Source: Gammaproteobacteria bacterium (GTDB taxonomy: Bacteria > Pseudomonadota > Gammaproteobacteria > Pseudomonadales > Pseudomonadaceae). From it: 40,233 bases of DNA. A program made the position numbers and the translations under genes. This document shows, one piece after another, positions 28,022-36,984 of this stretch. Position 1 is the first letter of the stretch. Each line of letters begins with the position of its first letter. The notes below the pieces were generated by a model that did no database searches, was not told the DNA's origin, and was given only the letters and a program-made list of their open reading frames with translations. The stretch covers positions 1-40,233 of the forward strand of contig JAAYFI010000059.1 in the NCBI GenBank assembly GCA_012728315.1, read 5' to 3'.

Positions 28022-28821
28022 GACTGTACAGAGGGCGTTTGATCATCATTACTGTCGCTTGGAGCGGCTTCTTCTGCTTCTTTTTCTTCACGTTCTTTTT
28101 GGATGACGCCGCCAAAGAGTACGCCGATTTCAAAGAGAAACCACATGGGAATGGCCAGTAATGTTTGCGAGAAAATATCCGGCGGCGTCAATAACATGCC
28201 GATAATAAAGCAGCCCACCACCACATAAGGGCGGCTTTTACGTAAGGTGGCAACATCAACAATGCCAATCCACACCAGTAAAAACGTCGCAATGGGGATC
28301 TCAAAGGCCACGCCAAAGGCAAAGAACAGCGTCAACACAAAGTCTAAGTACTGACCTATATCGGTCATCATTTCGACCCCTTGCGGGGTTACGCTGGCGA
28401 AGAAGCCAAACATAATGGGGAAAACAACAAAGTAGGCAAAGGCCATTCCCGCATAAAATAAAATGACACTGGAGACCAGCAGTGGTACGGCTACACGCTT
28501 TTCATGCTTATAGAGACCCGGTGCAATAAAGCCCCAAATTTGTTGCAAAATCACCGGCATGCTTAGAAAGAGAGACACGACCATGGTGAGTTTAAAGGGG
28601 GTCAAAAAGGGTGAGGCGACACCCGTGGCAATCATCGTCGCACCTTCCGGCAGATAAGCGCGTAAAGGTGCGGCGACGATGGCATAGATATCTTGGGCAA
28701 AATAAAACAGCCCAGCAAAAATCACTAAAACGGTGGTCACACAACGCAAAAGACGGGTGCGCAACTCCGTTAAGTGAGCAACCAAAGGCATGGTGCTCTC
28801 AGACTGTTGGGGGGTACTCAT
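28018..28821 (-). CDS. tatC: Sec-independent translocase subunit TatC
   Basis: A 267-residue inner-membrane protein with six helices that recognises the twin-arginine motif. Family features visible are [17 protein letters not shown] near the N-terminus, the first periplasmic loop, FALSTP-like region replaced here by [42 protein letters not shown], and [11 protein letters not shown]. The C-terminus carries a charged cytoplasmic tail ([15 protein letters not shown]). It overlaps tatB by 4 bp and rsmE by 4 bp. One obvious substrate in the window is NosZ. Confidence 0.95.
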   Translation of the reverse strand: MSTPQQSESTMPLVAHLTELRTRLLRCVTTVLVIFAGLFYFAQDIYAIVAAPLRAYLPEGATMIATGVASPFLTPFKLTMVVSLFLSMPVILQQIWGFIAPGLYKHEKRVAVPLLVSSVILFYAGMAFAYFVVFPIMFGFFASVTPQGVEMMTDIGQYLDFVLTLFFAFGVAFEIPIATFLLVWIGIVDVATLRKSRPYVVVGCFIIGMLLTPPDIFSQTLLAIPMWFLFEIGVLFGGVIQKEREEKEAEEAAPSDSNDDQTPSVQS

Positions 28822-29162
28822 GAATTTTGCTCTTTATCGGCAGTGCTGCTGTCTTTTGGGGCGCCAACGTCTTTGAGTAAAGCGTCCAAAGGTTTATCGC
28901 TGAACATTTGATTGGCTTTGTCGGTCGTCTCTTTGAGCATTTTACGTTCTTTTTCTAAAATGCCTTCATTGTGCAGCTCGCGGCGAATATCATCCGCGCC
29001 GAGCTCACGTTCGACATCTTCTTTTATCGAATTAAATCCGCGTTTGATACGGCCCATCCATAGCCCAGCGACCCGAGCCGCATCGGGTAAACGATCGGGG
29101 CCAAGGACTAATAGGGCAACGATGCCAATTAGAATCAGTTCAGAGAAGCCAATATCAAACAT
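28818..29162 (-). CDS. tatB: Sec-independent translocase subunit TatB
   Basis: A 114-residue protein with one N-terminal membrane helix ([22 protein letters not shown]) followed by the conserved [10 protein letters not shown] turn and an amphipathic helix ([25 protein letters not shown]). The Glu8 in the FSELILIG segment is the usual marker of TatB. It forms the receptor complex with TatC. It starts 8 bp after the tatA stop and its stop overlaps the tatC start. Confidence 0.94.
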   Translation of the reverse strand: MFDIGFSELILIGIVALLVLGPDRLPDAARVAGLWMGRIKRGFNSIKEDVERELGADDIRRELHNEGILEKERKMLKETTDKANQMFSDKPLDALLKDVGAPKDSSTADKEQNS

Positions 29163-29170
29163 GGGTTAAC

Positions 29171-29416
29171 TCATTTTTTAACGGAAGGGTCTTCAATATG
29201 CTGAGCTGTTGCATCAATGGTGTGCCCTGATGCATCGGCCGCTTCAGATTTTTGTGTCACTTCTGCAGGTTTATCTTCGCTGGTATCGACAGCTTTACGA
29301 AAGCCTTTGATGGCATCGCCTAAGTCTGAACCGACATTCTTCAGGCGCTTGGTGCCAAATAAAACCACAACAATTGCCAAAATAATCAGTAATTGCCAAA
29401 CGCTAATTCCGCCCAT
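29171..29416 (-). CDS. tatA: Sec-independent translocase subunit TatA
   Basis: An 81-residue pore-forming subunit. The N-terminal helix [21 protein letters not shown], the [24 protein letters not shown] amphipathic helix and a short acidic tail are characteristic; the Gln at position 8, in place of the TatB-type Glu, marks TatA. GGAG lies about 8 bp before ATG. It follows hisE by 25 bp in the his-tat order conserved in Pseudomonas. Confidence 0.95.
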   Translation of the reverse strand: MGGISVWQLLIILAIVVVLFGTKRLKNVGSDLGDAIKGFRKAVDTSEDKPAEVTQKSEAADASGHTIDATAQHIEDPSVKK

Positions 29417-29441
29417 GATATGTACTCCGTAGTGCTAATAA

Positions 29442-29777
29442 TTAAGAGGTTGTGCGGGCGGCTTTTTCAGCGTGCCCGGATAAGCCAAAGCGTCGCTCTA
29501 ACTCATTAAGTACTGCTTGTGGCTCCAGATTAAGTGCCGACAGCATGACTAAGCTGTGAAACCATAAATCCGCTGTTTCATAAATGACATCATCAGTATC
29601 GCCCGAGCGTGCAGCATCTTTGGCGGCAAGAATGGTTTCTACCGCTTCTTCGCCCACTTTTTCTAAGATCTTATTTAGACCTTTGTGGTGCAAGCTTGCC
29701 ACATAAGAGGTGCTTGGCTCTGCGTTTTTACGTGATTCAATCACCTGAGCTACGCGGTGTAGAATATCGTCAGTCAT
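29442..29777 (-). CDS. hisE: Phosphoribosyl-ATP pyrophosphatase
   Basis: A 111-residue enzyme for the second step of histidine synthesis, hydrolysing PR-ATP to PR-AMP. The alpha-helical MazG-like motifs are [19 protein letters not shown] and [18 protein letters not shown], which carry the Mg-binding Glu/Asp residues. It begins 2 bp after hisI, so the two steps of the pathway are adjacent but separate genes, as usual in Pseudomonas; in E. coli they are fused. Confidence 0.95.
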   Translation of the reverse strand: MTDDILHRVAQVIESRKNAEPSTSYVASLHHKGLNKILEKVGEEAVETILAAKDAARSGDTDDVIYETADLWFHSLVMLSALNLEPQAVLNELERRFGLSGHAEKAARTTS

Positions 29778-29779
29778 GC

Positions 29780-30169
29780 TTATGAACCTTGATAGATATC
29801 ATGAGGATTTTTAATAACAGGTTCTACCGTCTGCCATTGACCATCCGTTAGAACTCGATAAAAACAGCTGTGGCGGCCAGTATGGCATGCAATATCGCCA
29901 ATTTGCTCAACTTGCAAAATAATAACATCAGCGTCACAGTCGAGACGTATTTCATGCAGTTTCTGAATGTGTCCGGACTCTTCGCCTTTACGCCAGAGTT
30001 TTTGCCGTGAACGTGACCAGTAAATTGCACGTTGCTCTTTTACAGTCAGTTCCAATGACTCGCGATTGAGCCATGCCACCATCAGTACACGGTTGCTTTT
30101 ATAGTCTTGGGCAATGGCGGGAATAAGGCCATCTTTGTCCCATTTAATTTCATCTAGCCAGTTGCTCAT
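29780..30169 (-). CDS. hisI: Phosphoribosyl-AMP cyclohydrolase
   Basis: A 129-residue zinc enzyme that opens the adenine ring of PR-AMP, third step of histidine synthesis. Metal ligands are in [15 protein letters not shown] and [14 protein letters not shown] 30169 is chosen because the family starts MxxWLDEIKWxxDGL and a GGAAAA element lies upstream; an ATG at 30181 would add MENN. It lies 49 bp after ubiB and 2 bp before hisE. Confidence 0.95.
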   Translation of the reverse strand: MSNWLDEIKWDKDGLIPAIAQDYKSNRVLMVAWLNRESLELTVKEQRAIYWSRSRQKLWRKGEESGHIQKLHEIRLDCDADVIILQVEQIGDIACHTGRHSCFYRVLTDGQWQTVEPVIKNPHDIYQGS

Positions 30170-30218
30170 ATTATTTTCCATCGCACTCGTATTGTTTATG
30201 CCCAGAACCTTTGCGCTG

Positions 30219-31796
30219 TTAACGACGTATGACTAAGCATAAGCCTGCCGTCAACATTAACCAAGCAGGCCAGGCTGATAGATCAAGAGCCAAGCCCAGT
30301 TGCGCGCCACCTACCAGTAAAGCGGCGCCCAGCAGCTGATTGATCCAGCGTTGTGATTTTTCTGGTTGAACCGACTTTGTATTGAATTTTTCAATGCTGT
30401 CGCGAGCCATATTGGCTAAATGCGGAAGCTTTTCAAACTGTTGCTGAAGGTGGCTCAAGACATGTTTAGGCATATAGCGCTCACGCATCCAGCGCTCTAA
30501 GTAAGGCTGCGCAGTGCTCCAAAGATCTAAGTCAGGGTACAGTTGGCGGCCTAAACCTTCGATATTAAGCAAGGTTTTTTGCAGCAAGACCAACTGCGGC
30601 TGCACTTCCATATTAAAGCGACGGGCAGTCTGGAACAGGTGCAGCAGTAAGTGGCCAAAGGAAATTTCTTTGAGTGGTCGTTCGAAAATCGGTTCGCAAA
30701 CAGTACGAATGGCTGCTTCAAACTCATTGATACGGGTGTCACTGGGCACCCAGCCTGAATCGATATGCAGTTGTGCTACTTTGCGGTAATCGCGCTTAAA
30801 GAAAGCCAGCAGGTTACGGGCAAGGTAGTCTTGGTCTTCGGGTGTTAATGAGCCAATAATCCCGCAGTCAATGGCAATATATTGAGGGTCCCAGGGCGTG
30901 TGGGTGCTGACAAAAATATTGCCAGGGTGCATATCGGCGTGAAAAAAGCTGTCGCGAAATACTTGGGTAAAGAAAATTTCGACACCGCGTTCCGCCAGTT
31001 TTTTTAGATCTGTACCTTGATCAATTAAAGCGGCCATATCTGTGACAGGAATACCGTAGATGCGCTCCATGACCAGTACTTTAGGGCGACTCCATTGCCA
31101 ATAAATTTGCGGCACATAGATCAATGGCGAGTCTGCGAAATTACGCCGCAATTGGCTGGTATTAGCTGCCTCGCGCAGTAAATCCAATTCGTCGTAAATG
31201 GTTTTTTCATAATCGCTGACCACATCTTTAGGCCGCAAGCGACGTGCTTCGGGTGAAGCGCGTTCAGCGATGCTGGCTAATAGAAATAACCAAGCCAAAT
31301 CTTGAGCGATAATGGGTTTTAAACCGGGGCGAATCACTTTAACCACCACGTCTTCGCCGCTTTTAAGTTGTGCCGCGTGCACTTGGGCGATCGAGGCTGA
31401 GGCCAAGGGCGTGCTTGAAAATGTTTGAAACACCTCAGCGATAGGAGCGCCCAGCTGCTCTTCGATCAGTTGCATTGACTGCGTTGAAGAGAAAGGCGGT
31501 ACTTGGTCTTGCAGCTTAGCCATCTCGTCGGCGATATCCGGTGGTAACAAATCACGACGGGTGGAAAGGATTTGGCCGAACTTAATAAATACCGGGCCTA
31601 AGTCCTCTAATGCCAAGCGTAACGCTTCGCCTCGGGTGAAGTTATTCTGGCGGCGTGGCAACCAACGCCAAGGCAGCAACCATTGCAAGATACGCAGGCG
31701 CCAAGGCAAGGGTAGTGCAAAGAGCAAATCATCCAAGCGATACCGTATGGTGACACGTAAAATACGCCAGAGTCGGCGGATGGCAAGCAGCTTCAT
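30219..31796 (-). CDS. ubiB: UbiB, ADCK-type atypical kinase for ubiquinone synthesis
   Basis: A 525-residue membrane-anchored protein of the ABC1/ADCK/UbiB family, needed for ubiquinone biosynthesis; it has ATPase rather than classic kinase activity. Family features: KxGQ-type segment [16 protein letters not shown], the Ala-rich nucleotide loop [16 protein letters not shown], and the catalytic ExD/HADxHPGN loop [12 protein letters not shown] and [10 protein letters not shown]. Two C-terminal hydrophobic helices (about 490-525) anchor it. It overlaps ubiJ by 4 bp and precedes hisI. Confidence 0.96.
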   Translation of the reverse strand: MKLLAIRRLWRILRVTIRYRLDDLLFALPLPWRLRILQWLLPWRWLPRRQNNFTRGEALRLALEDLGPVFIKFGQILSTRRDLLPPDIADEMAKLQDQVPPFSSTQSMQLIEEQLGAPIAEVFQTFSSTPLASASIAQVHAAQLKSGEDVVVKVIRPGLKPIIAQDLAWLFLLASIAERASPEARRLRPKDVVSDYEKTIYDELDLLREAANTSQLRRNFADSPLIYVPQIYWQWSRPKVLVMERIYGIPVTDMAALIDQGTDLKKLAERGVEIFFTQVFRDSFFHADMHPGNIFVSTHTPWDPQYIAIDCGIIGSLTPEDQDYLARNLLAFFKRDYRKVAQLHIDSGWVPSDTRINEFEAAIRTVCEPIFERPLKEISFGHLLLHLFQTARRFNMEVQPQLVLLQKTLLNIEGLGRQLYPDLDLWSTAQPYLERWMRERYMPKHVLSHLQQQFEKLPHLANMARDSIEKFNTKSVQPEKSQRWINQLLGAALLVGGAQLGLALDLSAWPAWLMLTAGLCLVIRR

Positions 31797-32410
31797 AGAG
31801 GCTTCTGGCTCCGTTTAAGTAAGCGCGAGATGCGTGCATCAAGGCGATCTAAATCAAGTTTAAGCTGGTCGATTTCATTAAAACGTATTGCTGCTTCAGT
31901 ATGTCCGACCAATGCACGCGATTCTTCAGCTAAATAATCGGCTGTATTTAAGTGCAGGCTCTTGGCTGTTTGTGTCAGCCAAGCGCGTTGGCTGCGTAAC
32001 TGGCTGCTGAGTAAGGCTGTAGGCACGGGGCCCAGCCAGCGTGAAACTTCATATTCCCAGTCTAACTCAAGGTTTTGCAGAATATCGGCCAGCTCCAGCA
32101 GGAGGCCACTGTTGCCTTCTAGGCTGACTTCAGAATGGTGTAAAACGGCGCTTTTATCTGCGCTGCTGACCAGTTTGAGCAAGAGCTGGGCGGGTGCTTT
32201 CAGTGTGCAGTCCGCTGGTGCAGACCAAGCCTGGGCCAGTTGCAGCCGTGTTTCCAGCGGAATTAAATACAGGGTGATGGCCGGCATGCTGCACGTAATG
32301 GCAAGCACTTGCCCTGCTAAAGGCGCTAAGCGTGCTTGTGCCGTGCTGTCGAGCTGTAGCACTCGATTTAGCGCAGACTCAGCGCTGGCTAGAGCAAACT
32401 GGGTTAGCAT
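31793..32410 (-). CDS. ubiJ: UbiJ, ubiquinone biosynthesis accessory factor (SCP2-like)
   Basis: A 205-residue protein with an N-terminal SCP2-like lipid-binding domain (about 10-105), where [26 protein letters not shown] and [28 protein letters not shown] are visible, and a C-terminal helical, coiled-coil-like tail ending [22 protein letters not shown]. In E. coli UbiJ (formerly yigP) works in the soluble ubiquinone complex, holding lipid intermediates. It overlaps ubiE by 1 bp (TAATG) and ubiB by 4 bp, which matches the ubiE-ubiJ-ubiB order known in gammaproteobacteria. Sequence conservation is low in the family. Confidence 0.9.
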   Translation of the reverse strand: MLTQFALASAESALNRVLQLDSTAQARLAPLAGQVLAITCSMPAITLYLIPLETRLQLAQAWSAPADCTLKAPAQLLLKLVSSADKSAVLHHSEVSLEGNSGLLLELADILQNLELDWEYEVSRWLGPVPTALLSSQLRSQRAWLTQTAKSLHLNTADYLAEESRALVGHTEAAIRFNEIDQLKLDLDRLDARISRLLKRSQKPL

Positions 32411-33180
32411 TAGGGTTTGATTCCACGGTGCAAAGCGACAATCCCACCGGTCATATTGTGGTAGGTCACACGTTCAAAACCGGCGTCGTGCATCATGGCT
32501 TTTAAAGTGTCTTGGTCAGGATGCATCCGAATTGATTCAGCCAGATAGCGATAGCTGTCGGCATCATTGGTAATCAGCTTGCCGGCCAGTGGCATAAATT
32601 TAAATGAATAGGCGTCATAAAACTTAGACAGCAATGGATTGTTCGGCTTGGAGAATTCAAGCACCAATAAACGCCCCCCAGGCTTAAGTACGCGCAACAT
32701 AGAACGCAGCGCGTCTTCTTTGTGGGTCACATTGCGTAAACCAAAGGCAATGGTCACTACATCAAAATAATTATCTGGGAATGGCAGCTTTTCCGCATCG
32801 GCTTGTACAAAGCAAATGTTGCTCGCCACACCTTTATCGAGCAAACGATCACGGCCGACCTTGAGCATGGATGCGTTAATATCGGCCAGTACCACTTCAC
32901 CTTCTGGGCCAACTAAGCTGGAGAACTTACGGCTGAGGTCGCCTGTACCCCCAGCAATATCAAGAACCTTATTGCCGCGGCGCACGCCTGATAACTCAAT
33001 GGTAAAACGCTTCCATAAGCGGTGCATACCACCCGATAAAACATCATTCATAATGTCGTAACGTGCCGCAACCGAGTGAAAAACCTCAGCAACTTTTTCG
33101 GCTTTTTGGCTTTCTGGTACACTTTCAAAGCCGAAATGAGTGGTTGGCTCGTTGGGATTGGGTTGGTGTTGATTGCTCAT
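32410..33180 (-). CDS. ubiE: UbiE, ubiquinone/menaquinone C-methyltransferase
   Basis: A 256-residue SAM-dependent methyltransferase of ubiquinone synthesis (demethoxyubiquinol step). Motif I is [15 protein letters not shown] (about 72-86). [18 protein letters not shown] near the N-terminus, [39 protein letters not shown] and the closing [14 protein letters not shown] are diagnostic of UbiE. The length matches (E. coli 251). It is the first gene of the packed minus-strand unit that runs to rsmE. Confidence 0.97.
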   Translation of the reverse strand: MSNQHQPNPNEPTTHFGFESVPESQKAEKVAEVFHSVAARYDIMNDVLSGGMHRLWKRFTIELSGVRRGNKVLDIAGGTGDLSRKFSSLVGPEGEVVLADINASMLKVGRDRLLDKGVASNICFVQADAEKLPFPDNYFDVVTIAFGLRNVTHKEDALRSMLRVLKPGGRLLVLEFSKPNNPLLSKFYDAYSFKFMPLAGKLITNDADSYRYLAESIRMHPDQDTLKAMMHDAGFERVTYHNMTGGIVALHRGIKP

Positions 33181-33222
33181 AAAACTTCACCTTAGACAGA
33201 TTATCCAGCATTCTAATACCCA

Positions 33223-33245
33223 CAGCGTCGTTTGTCTTGACGCTG
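33223..33245. promoter_or_regulatory. Inverted repeat in the divergent ubiE / PHA-family promoter region
   Basis: CAGCGTC (33223-33229) and GACGCTG (33239-33245) are perfect 7-bp arms 9 bp apart, midway between two divergent genes. On the plus strand TTGACG (33237-33242) with CATATC 17 bp on could be a sigma-70 promoter for the small gene at 33320. Possible shared operator; the regulator is unknown. Confidence 0.4.
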
Positions 33246-33319
33246 GACAGATTCGGACCCATATCATTAAGACAAAGTGTATTTAGCAGCGCAGCTAACA
33301 GAACAGAATAGGGCGATTC

Positions 33320-33595
33320 ATGAGTAAGATTTTAGTTGAGCGTCAACATTGTTTAGGACGTGAAGCGGCCCGTGCGCGGGCGCAGGAATTAGCTGAGCGG
33401 TTGGCTAAAGAATACGATGTCAGTTATCACTGGACTGGCGATACATTGAAGTTTCAACGCAGTGGTGCGCAAGGCTCGATCGATGTGGATGAGACACACG
33501 TGCGAGTGCAGCTGAAGCTTGGGTTATTGTTGTCTGCTTTAAGTGGCAGCATTAAACGTGAAATTGAAGAGGCGCTGGATAAGCGCTTGGCTTAG
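33320..33595 (+). CDS. Polyhydroxyalkanoate-system family protein (PHA_gran_rgn)
   Basis: A 91-residue soluble protein with the family pattern: a basic N-terminus (MSKILVERQHCLGREAARARAQELAERLAKEYDVSYHWTGD), LKFQRSGAQGSIDVDETHVRVQLKLG in the middle, and a C-terminal helix (SGSIKREIEEALDKRLA). Members lie next to PHA synthesis loci in Pseudomonas, but their role is not settled. AGGGCG precedes ATG 33320. Here it has ubiE on one side and the DUF971 gene on the other, with no PHA synthase, depolymerase or phasin. It may be a leftover, or have a PHA-independent job. Confidence 0.82.
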   Translation: MSKILVERQHCLGREAARARAQELAERLAKEYDVSYHWTGDTLKFQRSGAQGSIDVDETHVRVQLKLGLLLSALSGSIKREIEEALDKRLA

Positions 33596-33652
33596 CCTTG
33601 GCTGTTAACCTTGCACTGCCAGTATTGTCTAGCGCCACGGGTAAAGCAGGTT

Positions 33653-33683
33653 CGCGCAGAGTTGTTAGGGGTACTGCTGCGCG
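33653..33683. terminator. Possible terminator between the PHA-family and DUF971 genes
   Basis: CGCGCAG (33653-33659) pairs with CTGCGCG (33677-33683) over a 17-base loop, between two convergent stop codons. The long loop and lack of a U-run make it tentative. Confidence 0.35.
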
Positions 33684-33694
33684 CACCTCTTAAC

Positions 33695-34069
33695 TTACAG
33701 CATTAAACGCACCACCGACTCAGTCGGATCGCGCGAGACGCCGGCGGCGCTGAGCTTATCTAAATAGCTTTGCCACAGGGCAGCCTGTTGCGTGGCAAGT
33801 TCATACAGGTAATCCCAAGTGTATAAACCTGTGTCATGGCCGTCATCAAAGGTCAGTTTTAATGCGTAATTGCCTGCAGGCTGTACATTGCTGATGGCAA
33901 CATTGATTTTTCCATATTGCAGCACGGGATTGCCATGTCCCTGCACCTCGGCCGAAGGGGAGTGCACGCGTAGAAACTCAGCCGGCAAAGAAAACTGCTG
34001 CCCATCAGAGTAGCCGAGTTCAAGTGTTTTTGAGCTTTTGTTGAGTTTGATACGGTTTGGAATCTGCAT
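33695..34069 (-). CDS. DUF971 (gamma-butyrobetaine hydroxylase-like N-terminal domain) protein
   Basis: A 124-residue protein with the stand-alone DUF971 domain: IKLNKSSKTLELGYSDGQQFSLPAEFLRVHSPSAEVQGHG near the start and FDDGHDTGLYTWDYLYELA, the most conserved stretch, near the middle. In larger proteins this domain precedes a 2-oxoglutarate oxygenase domain; alone, its function is unknown, although links with iron-sulfur handling have been suggested. In Pseudomonas the gene sits between hslU and phaC1. Here hslU is still next to it but the pha side is gone. It is separated from hslU by a strong terminator, so it probably has its own promoter. Confidence 0.87.
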   Translation of the reverse strand: MQIPNRIKLNKSSKTLELGYSDGQQFSLPAEFLRVHSPSAEVQGHGNPVLQYGKINVAISNVQPAGNYALKLTFDDGHDTGLYTWDYLYELATQQAALWQSYLDKLSAAGVSRDPTESVVRLML

Positions 34070-34080
34070 GGCAATCTCGC

Positions 34081-34119
34081 AAAAAATGTTGTGTCAGCAT
34101 AGAGCTTATGCTGACACAA
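34081..34119 (-). terminator. Intrinsic terminator of hslVU
   Basis: On the minus strand a perfect 13-bp stem (34119-34107 with 34101-34089, loop of 5) is followed by CATTTTTT (34088-34081). It begins 11 bp after the hslU stop codon. This is a textbook Rho-independent terminator. Confidence 0.93.
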
Positions 34120-34129
34120 GGGTGGCGGC

Positions 34130-35467
34130 TTATAAAATATAGCGTGATAGATCTTCGTCTTTGGCTAACTCACCAAGATGCTGATCAACATAGGCCGCAT
34201 CAATGGCTAATGCATTGGTTTTGTATTGCTCAGCCAGCTCTGCTGCATCAAAAGATACTTCCTCGAGCAAGCGTTCCAGCAAGGTATGCAAGCGGCGCGC
34301 ACCGATATTTTCGGTTTTTTCATTCACCTGCCAGGCAATTTCAGCAATCCGCTCAATGCCGCTTTCGGTAAACGTAATGTTGAGACCTTCAGTGGCCAGC
34401 AGGGCAATATACTGCTCAGTTAGCGAAGCGTCAGGTTCGCTGAGGATGCGCTTGAAGTCATCTGGCGTCAGTGCCTTTAACTCGACGCGAATCGGCAAAC
34501 GACCTTGCAACTCAGGGACTAAATCGCTGGGCTTACTCAGGTGGAAGGCGCCTGAGGCAATAAACAGAATATGATCCGTTTTAACCATGCCCAGTTTAGT
34601 GTTGACGGTGCAGCCTTCAATCAGTGGCAGTAAGTCACGCTGTACGCCTTCACGGGAGACATCAGCACCGCTGGTGTTGCCACGCTTAGCAATCTTGTCG
34701 ATTTCATCAAGAAAGACGATACCGTGCTGCTCAACGGCTTCCAGCGCGCGCACTTTAATATCTTCTTCATTGATTAAGCGTGCTGCTTCTTCATCACGAA
34801 TCAGTTTGAGTGCATCGGCAACGCGCAATTTGCGGCTTTTGGTTCTGCCTTTATTCATGCCAGAGAACAGATTTTGCAGCTGACTGGTCATTTCTTCCAT
34901 GCCCGGTGGGGTCATGATTTCCACGCCCATTGGTGCTTCGGCCACTTCGATTTCAATTTCTTTATCGTCCAGTTGGCCTTCGCGCAAACGCTTGCGAAAT
35001 AGCTGGCGAGTGCTGGAGTCAGTACGCTCGGGTTGTTCGTCTAAGCCTGAGCGTGCAGGGGGCAGCAATGCATCAAGAATGCGCTCTTCCGCGGCATCTA
35101 CGGCACGGTTGCGCATGTTTTTCATTTCTTGCTCACGCAGCATTTTGACTGCGGCATCAGCTAAGTCACGAATAATTGATTCAACATCACGACCGACATA
35201 ACCGACTTCGGTGAACTTGGTTGCTTCCACTTTAATAAACGGCGCGTTGACCAGTTTTGCTAAGCGACGGGCAATTTCGGTTTTACCGACACCGGTTGGG
35301 CCGATCATTAAAATATTTTTTGGCGTGACTTCATTGCGCAAGTCAGCGGATAACTGCATGCGTCTCCAGCGGTTGCGCAGGGCAATCGCTACAGCACGTT
35401 TGGCATCATCTTGGCCAACGATATGGCGATTGAGTTCATGCACAATTTCACGGGGTGTCATGGACAT
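34130..35467 (-). CDS. hslU: HslU, ATPase subunit of the HslVU protease
   Basis: A 445-residue AAA+ unfoldase that feeds substrates to the HslV protease. Walker A is GPTGVGKTE (56-64), Walker B is [11 protein letters not shown], and the sensor region is [20 protein letters not shown]. The [14 protein letters not shown] segment carries the pore loop. The C-terminus EDLSRYIL is the conserved tail that inserts into HslV. Start ATG 35467 has GGAGACC about 6 bp upstream. It follows hslV by 19 bp and shares its sigma-32 promoter. Confidence 0.97.
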   Translation of the reverse strand: MSMTPREIVHELNRHIVGQDDAKRAVAIALRNRWRRMQLSADLRNEVTPKNILMIGPTGVGKTEIARRLAKLVNAPFIKVEATKFTEVGYVGRDVESIIRDLADAAVKMLREQEMKNMRNRAVDAAEERILDALLPPARSGLDEQPERTDSSTRQLFRKRLREGQLDDKEIEIEVAEAPMGVEIMTPPGMEEMTSQLQNLFSGMNKGRTKSRKLRVADALKLIRDEEAARLINEEDIKVRALEAVEQHGIVFLDEIDKIAKRGNTSGADVSREGVQRDLLPLIEGCTVNTKLGMVKTDHILFIASGAFHLSKPSDLVPELQGRLPIRVELKALTPDDFKRILSEPDASLTEQYIALLATEGLNITFTESGIERIAEIAWQVNEKTENIGARRLHTLLERLLEEVSFDAAELAEQYKTNALAIDAAYVDQHLGELAKDEDLSRYIL

Positions 35468-35486
35468 AGGGGTCTCCGAGGCGCGC

Positions 35487-36017
35487 TTAAATTGCGCTAT
35501 CCTGCTCTTCGATGGTCAAATTCTGGTTGGTGAATACACAAATTGAACCGGCGATGTGTAAGGCTTTTTCAGTAATTTCGCGTGCGGATAGATCGCTGTT
35601 TTCTAATAGCGCCAGTGCCGCAGCTTGGGCAAAACCGCCCCCTGAGCCCATGGCAATCAGGCCGTGTTCTGGCTCAACTACATCACCATTACCGGTAATA
35701 ATTAACGAGGCATCTTTGTTTGCCACGGCCAACATGGCTTCGAGGCGACTGAGCGAGCGATCGGTCCGCCAATCTTTGGCTAACTCAACCGCCGCGCGCA
35801 CTAAATGCCCTTGGTGTTTTTCCAGTTGGCCTTCAAAGCGCTCAAATAAAGTAAAAGCGTCTGCCGTAGCGCCGGCAAAACCGGCCAGTACTTGACCGTG
35901 ATAGAGGCGGCGGACTTTCTTTGCATTGCCTTTCATAACGGTGTTGCCAAGGGATACTTGACCGTCACCACCCATAACGACTTTGCCGTTGCGACGAACT
36001 GAAACAATTGTGGTCAA
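35487..36017 (-). CDS. hslV: HslV, peptidase subunit of the HslVU protease
   Basis: A 176-residue proteasome-like Thr peptidase. The start is TTG 36017: translation then gives [20 protein letters not shown], so that Thr2 becomes the catalytic N-terminal residue after Met removal, and the length equals E. coli HslV (176). GGAG lies 7 bp upstream. The longer open frame from 36047 would add [10 protein letters not shown] before the catalytic Thr and is rejected. [18 protein letters not shown] and [19 protein letters not shown] are strongly conserved family segments. It is first in the hslVU operon behind a heat-shock promoter. Confidence 0.96.
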   Translation of the reverse strand: MTTIVSVRRNGKVVMGGDGQVSLGNTVMKGNAKKVRRLYHGQVLAGFAGATADAFTLFERFEGQLEKHQGHLVRAAVELAKDWRTDRSLSRLEAMLAVANKDASLIITGNGDVVEPEHGLIAMGSGGGFAQAAALALLENSDLSAREITEKALHIAGSICVFTNQNLTIEEQDSAI

Positions 36018-36060
36018 GGGATATTCTCCACGTTGATGGGCATTCACCCGGATTCTTTAC

Positions 36061-36089
36061 AGATGGGGATGCTCGGCGCAAGCTTCAAG
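36061..36089 (-). promoter_or_regulatory. Sigma-32 (RpoH) heat-shock promoter of hslVU
   Basis: On the minus strand CTTGAAG (36089-36083) and CCCCATCT (36068-36061) are separated by 14 bp. This fits the sigma-32 consensus CTTGAA / CCCCATNT. The -10 end lies about 43 bp before the hslV start codon. hslVU is a known heat-shock operon in gammaproteobacteria. Confidence 0.88.
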
Positions 36090-36123
36090 GGTTGTAGCTG
36101 AAAGTCGTAGATTTTCTTGGATG

Positions 36124-36169
36124 ATCAGTGTTGCGCGAAAGCCCCCGTACTTTTAGTGCGGGGATGGAT
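36124..36169 (+). repeat. 46-bp IS605/TnpB right-end-like repeat, copy 2
   Basis: This is 44/46 identical to 21898-21943, differing at positions 7 and 18. The hairpin arms CCCCGTACT and AGTGCGGGG (36143-36163) are the same. No tnpB sequence is seen within the 300-bp spacer. It sits 35 bp upstream of the hslVU -35 box, in the opposite orientation to hslVU. Downstream of GGAT the sequence is unrelated to copy 1. It may be a solo right end, or an omega-RNA-like unit. Confidence 0.75.
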
Positions 36170-36257
36170 TATCTAATAGCAGACAGTTGCATGACCGTCT
36201 GCACTCGCAGGCTTGGCCTTTTTGGACAGAAGTGCCGCGTACATATATTTAGCGACA

Positions 36258-36290
36258 ACCCGCACACATCAACGGCAGATCTGTGCGGGT
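36258..36290 (-). terminator. Probable terminator of the argS-ftsN unit
   Basis: ACCCGCACA (36258-36266) pairs with TGTGCGGGT (36282-36290) in a perfect 9-bp stem with a 15-base loop, about 30 bp beyond the ftsN stop codon on the minus strand. TTGTCGCT follows, so the U-run is weak. Confidence 0.5.
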
Positions 36291-36320
36291 GTTTACTGCA
36301 AACGGCTGAGTGCAGCAGGG

Positions 36321-36983
36321 TTAGCGACCTTTGCGTTGTTGCAAAAGCAGGTTGCTAAAGCCGTTATTGGCCAGTTGTTTTTGTGCCACGGCCAGTTGTT
36401 CGCGGCTGACAAAAGGTCCAACCAAAACGCGGTGCCAAGTCTTGTCTGCTACTTGTCCAGATTCGATATATACATCCTGACCGCTGAGCAGGAGTTGTGC
36501 TCGTACGCTTTCAGCCTTGGAGCGCTCAGTGAAGGAGCCTGCTTGCAGATAGAACTGTGTTTTAGCCTCTTTTTTGACGACCGGTTCAGGCGGCGTTTTG
36601 CCCTCTAGAATGGCTTGTGCGCGCGCAGCATCAGCTTTTTTAGCTTCTTCAACTTCAGTTTTGCTGGGCGGTGGCGGTGTTTTTTCAGGTAAAGCTTCCG
36701 CCGGCACTATGACTTCAGACTCCGACAACAAGGTATAAAACTCAAATTTGGGCTTGTTGGCGTTGGTTTCTTTTTGCGCTTGCGGTGTCGGCTTTTTATT
36801 TTCAGCAACGGGTTTTTCACGTTTAATTGCATCGTTGCCGGGGTCAAGCTGAAACAATGACATCGCAAAAATACCAACGATCAGCCCCGTGAGCACCCAA
36901 ACCAGCGGGTGAACAGGTTTTTTAGCTGGCGCTTGATAGCGGCTCGCCCCGCGTTTGGGTGCGGCTTTTTTACGTGCTGCCAT
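36321..36983 (-). CDS. ftsN: FtsN-like cell division protein with SPOR domain
   Basis: A 220-residue bitopic membrane protein. A basic cytoplasmic N-terminus (MAARKKAAPKRGASRYQAP), one membrane helix (about 26-45, VWVLTGLIVGIFAMSLFQL), a long Pro/Lys/Glu-rich periplasmic linker, and a C-terminal SPOR domain (about 140-215; QFYLQAGSFTERSKAESVRAQLLLSG, WHRVLVGPFVSREQLAVAQKQL) that binds denuded septal peptidoglycan. This layout and the place beside hslVU match FtsN, the trigger of septation in gammaproteobacteria. It starts 1 bp after argS, so the two are cotranscribed. Confidence 0.86.
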   Translation of the reverse strand: MAARKKAAPKRGASRYQAPAKKPVHPLVWVLTGLIVGIFAMSLFQLDPGNDAIKREKPVAENKKPTPQAQKETNANKPKFEFYTLLSESEVIVPAEALPEKTPPPPSKTEVEEAKKADAARAQAILEGKTPPEPVVKKEAKTQFYLQAGSFTERSKAESVRAQLLLSGQDVYIESGQVADKTWHRVLVGPFVSREQLAVAQKQLANNGFSNLLLQQRKGR

Positions 36984-36984
36984 G

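Larger units (their letters stand above)
36018..36320. other. 303-bp spacer between hslV and ftsN
   Basis: It holds the sigma-32 promoter, the second 46-bp repeat, an inverted repeat GCAGAC/GTCTGC (36179-36202) and a hairpin near ftsN (36258-36290). Open frames here merely cross these elements and do not look like genes. Confidence 0.6.

Noticed and set aside
36179..36202. Inverted repeat GCAGAC/GTCTGC as an attachment or recombination site
   Set aside because: Six-base arms with a 12-base gap are common by chance and no direct repeat flanks it.
36128..36608. Plus-strand open frames over the hslV-ftsN spacer and the end of ftsN
   Set aside because: They read across the 46-bp repeat or antisense to the SPOR gene and have no family signature.
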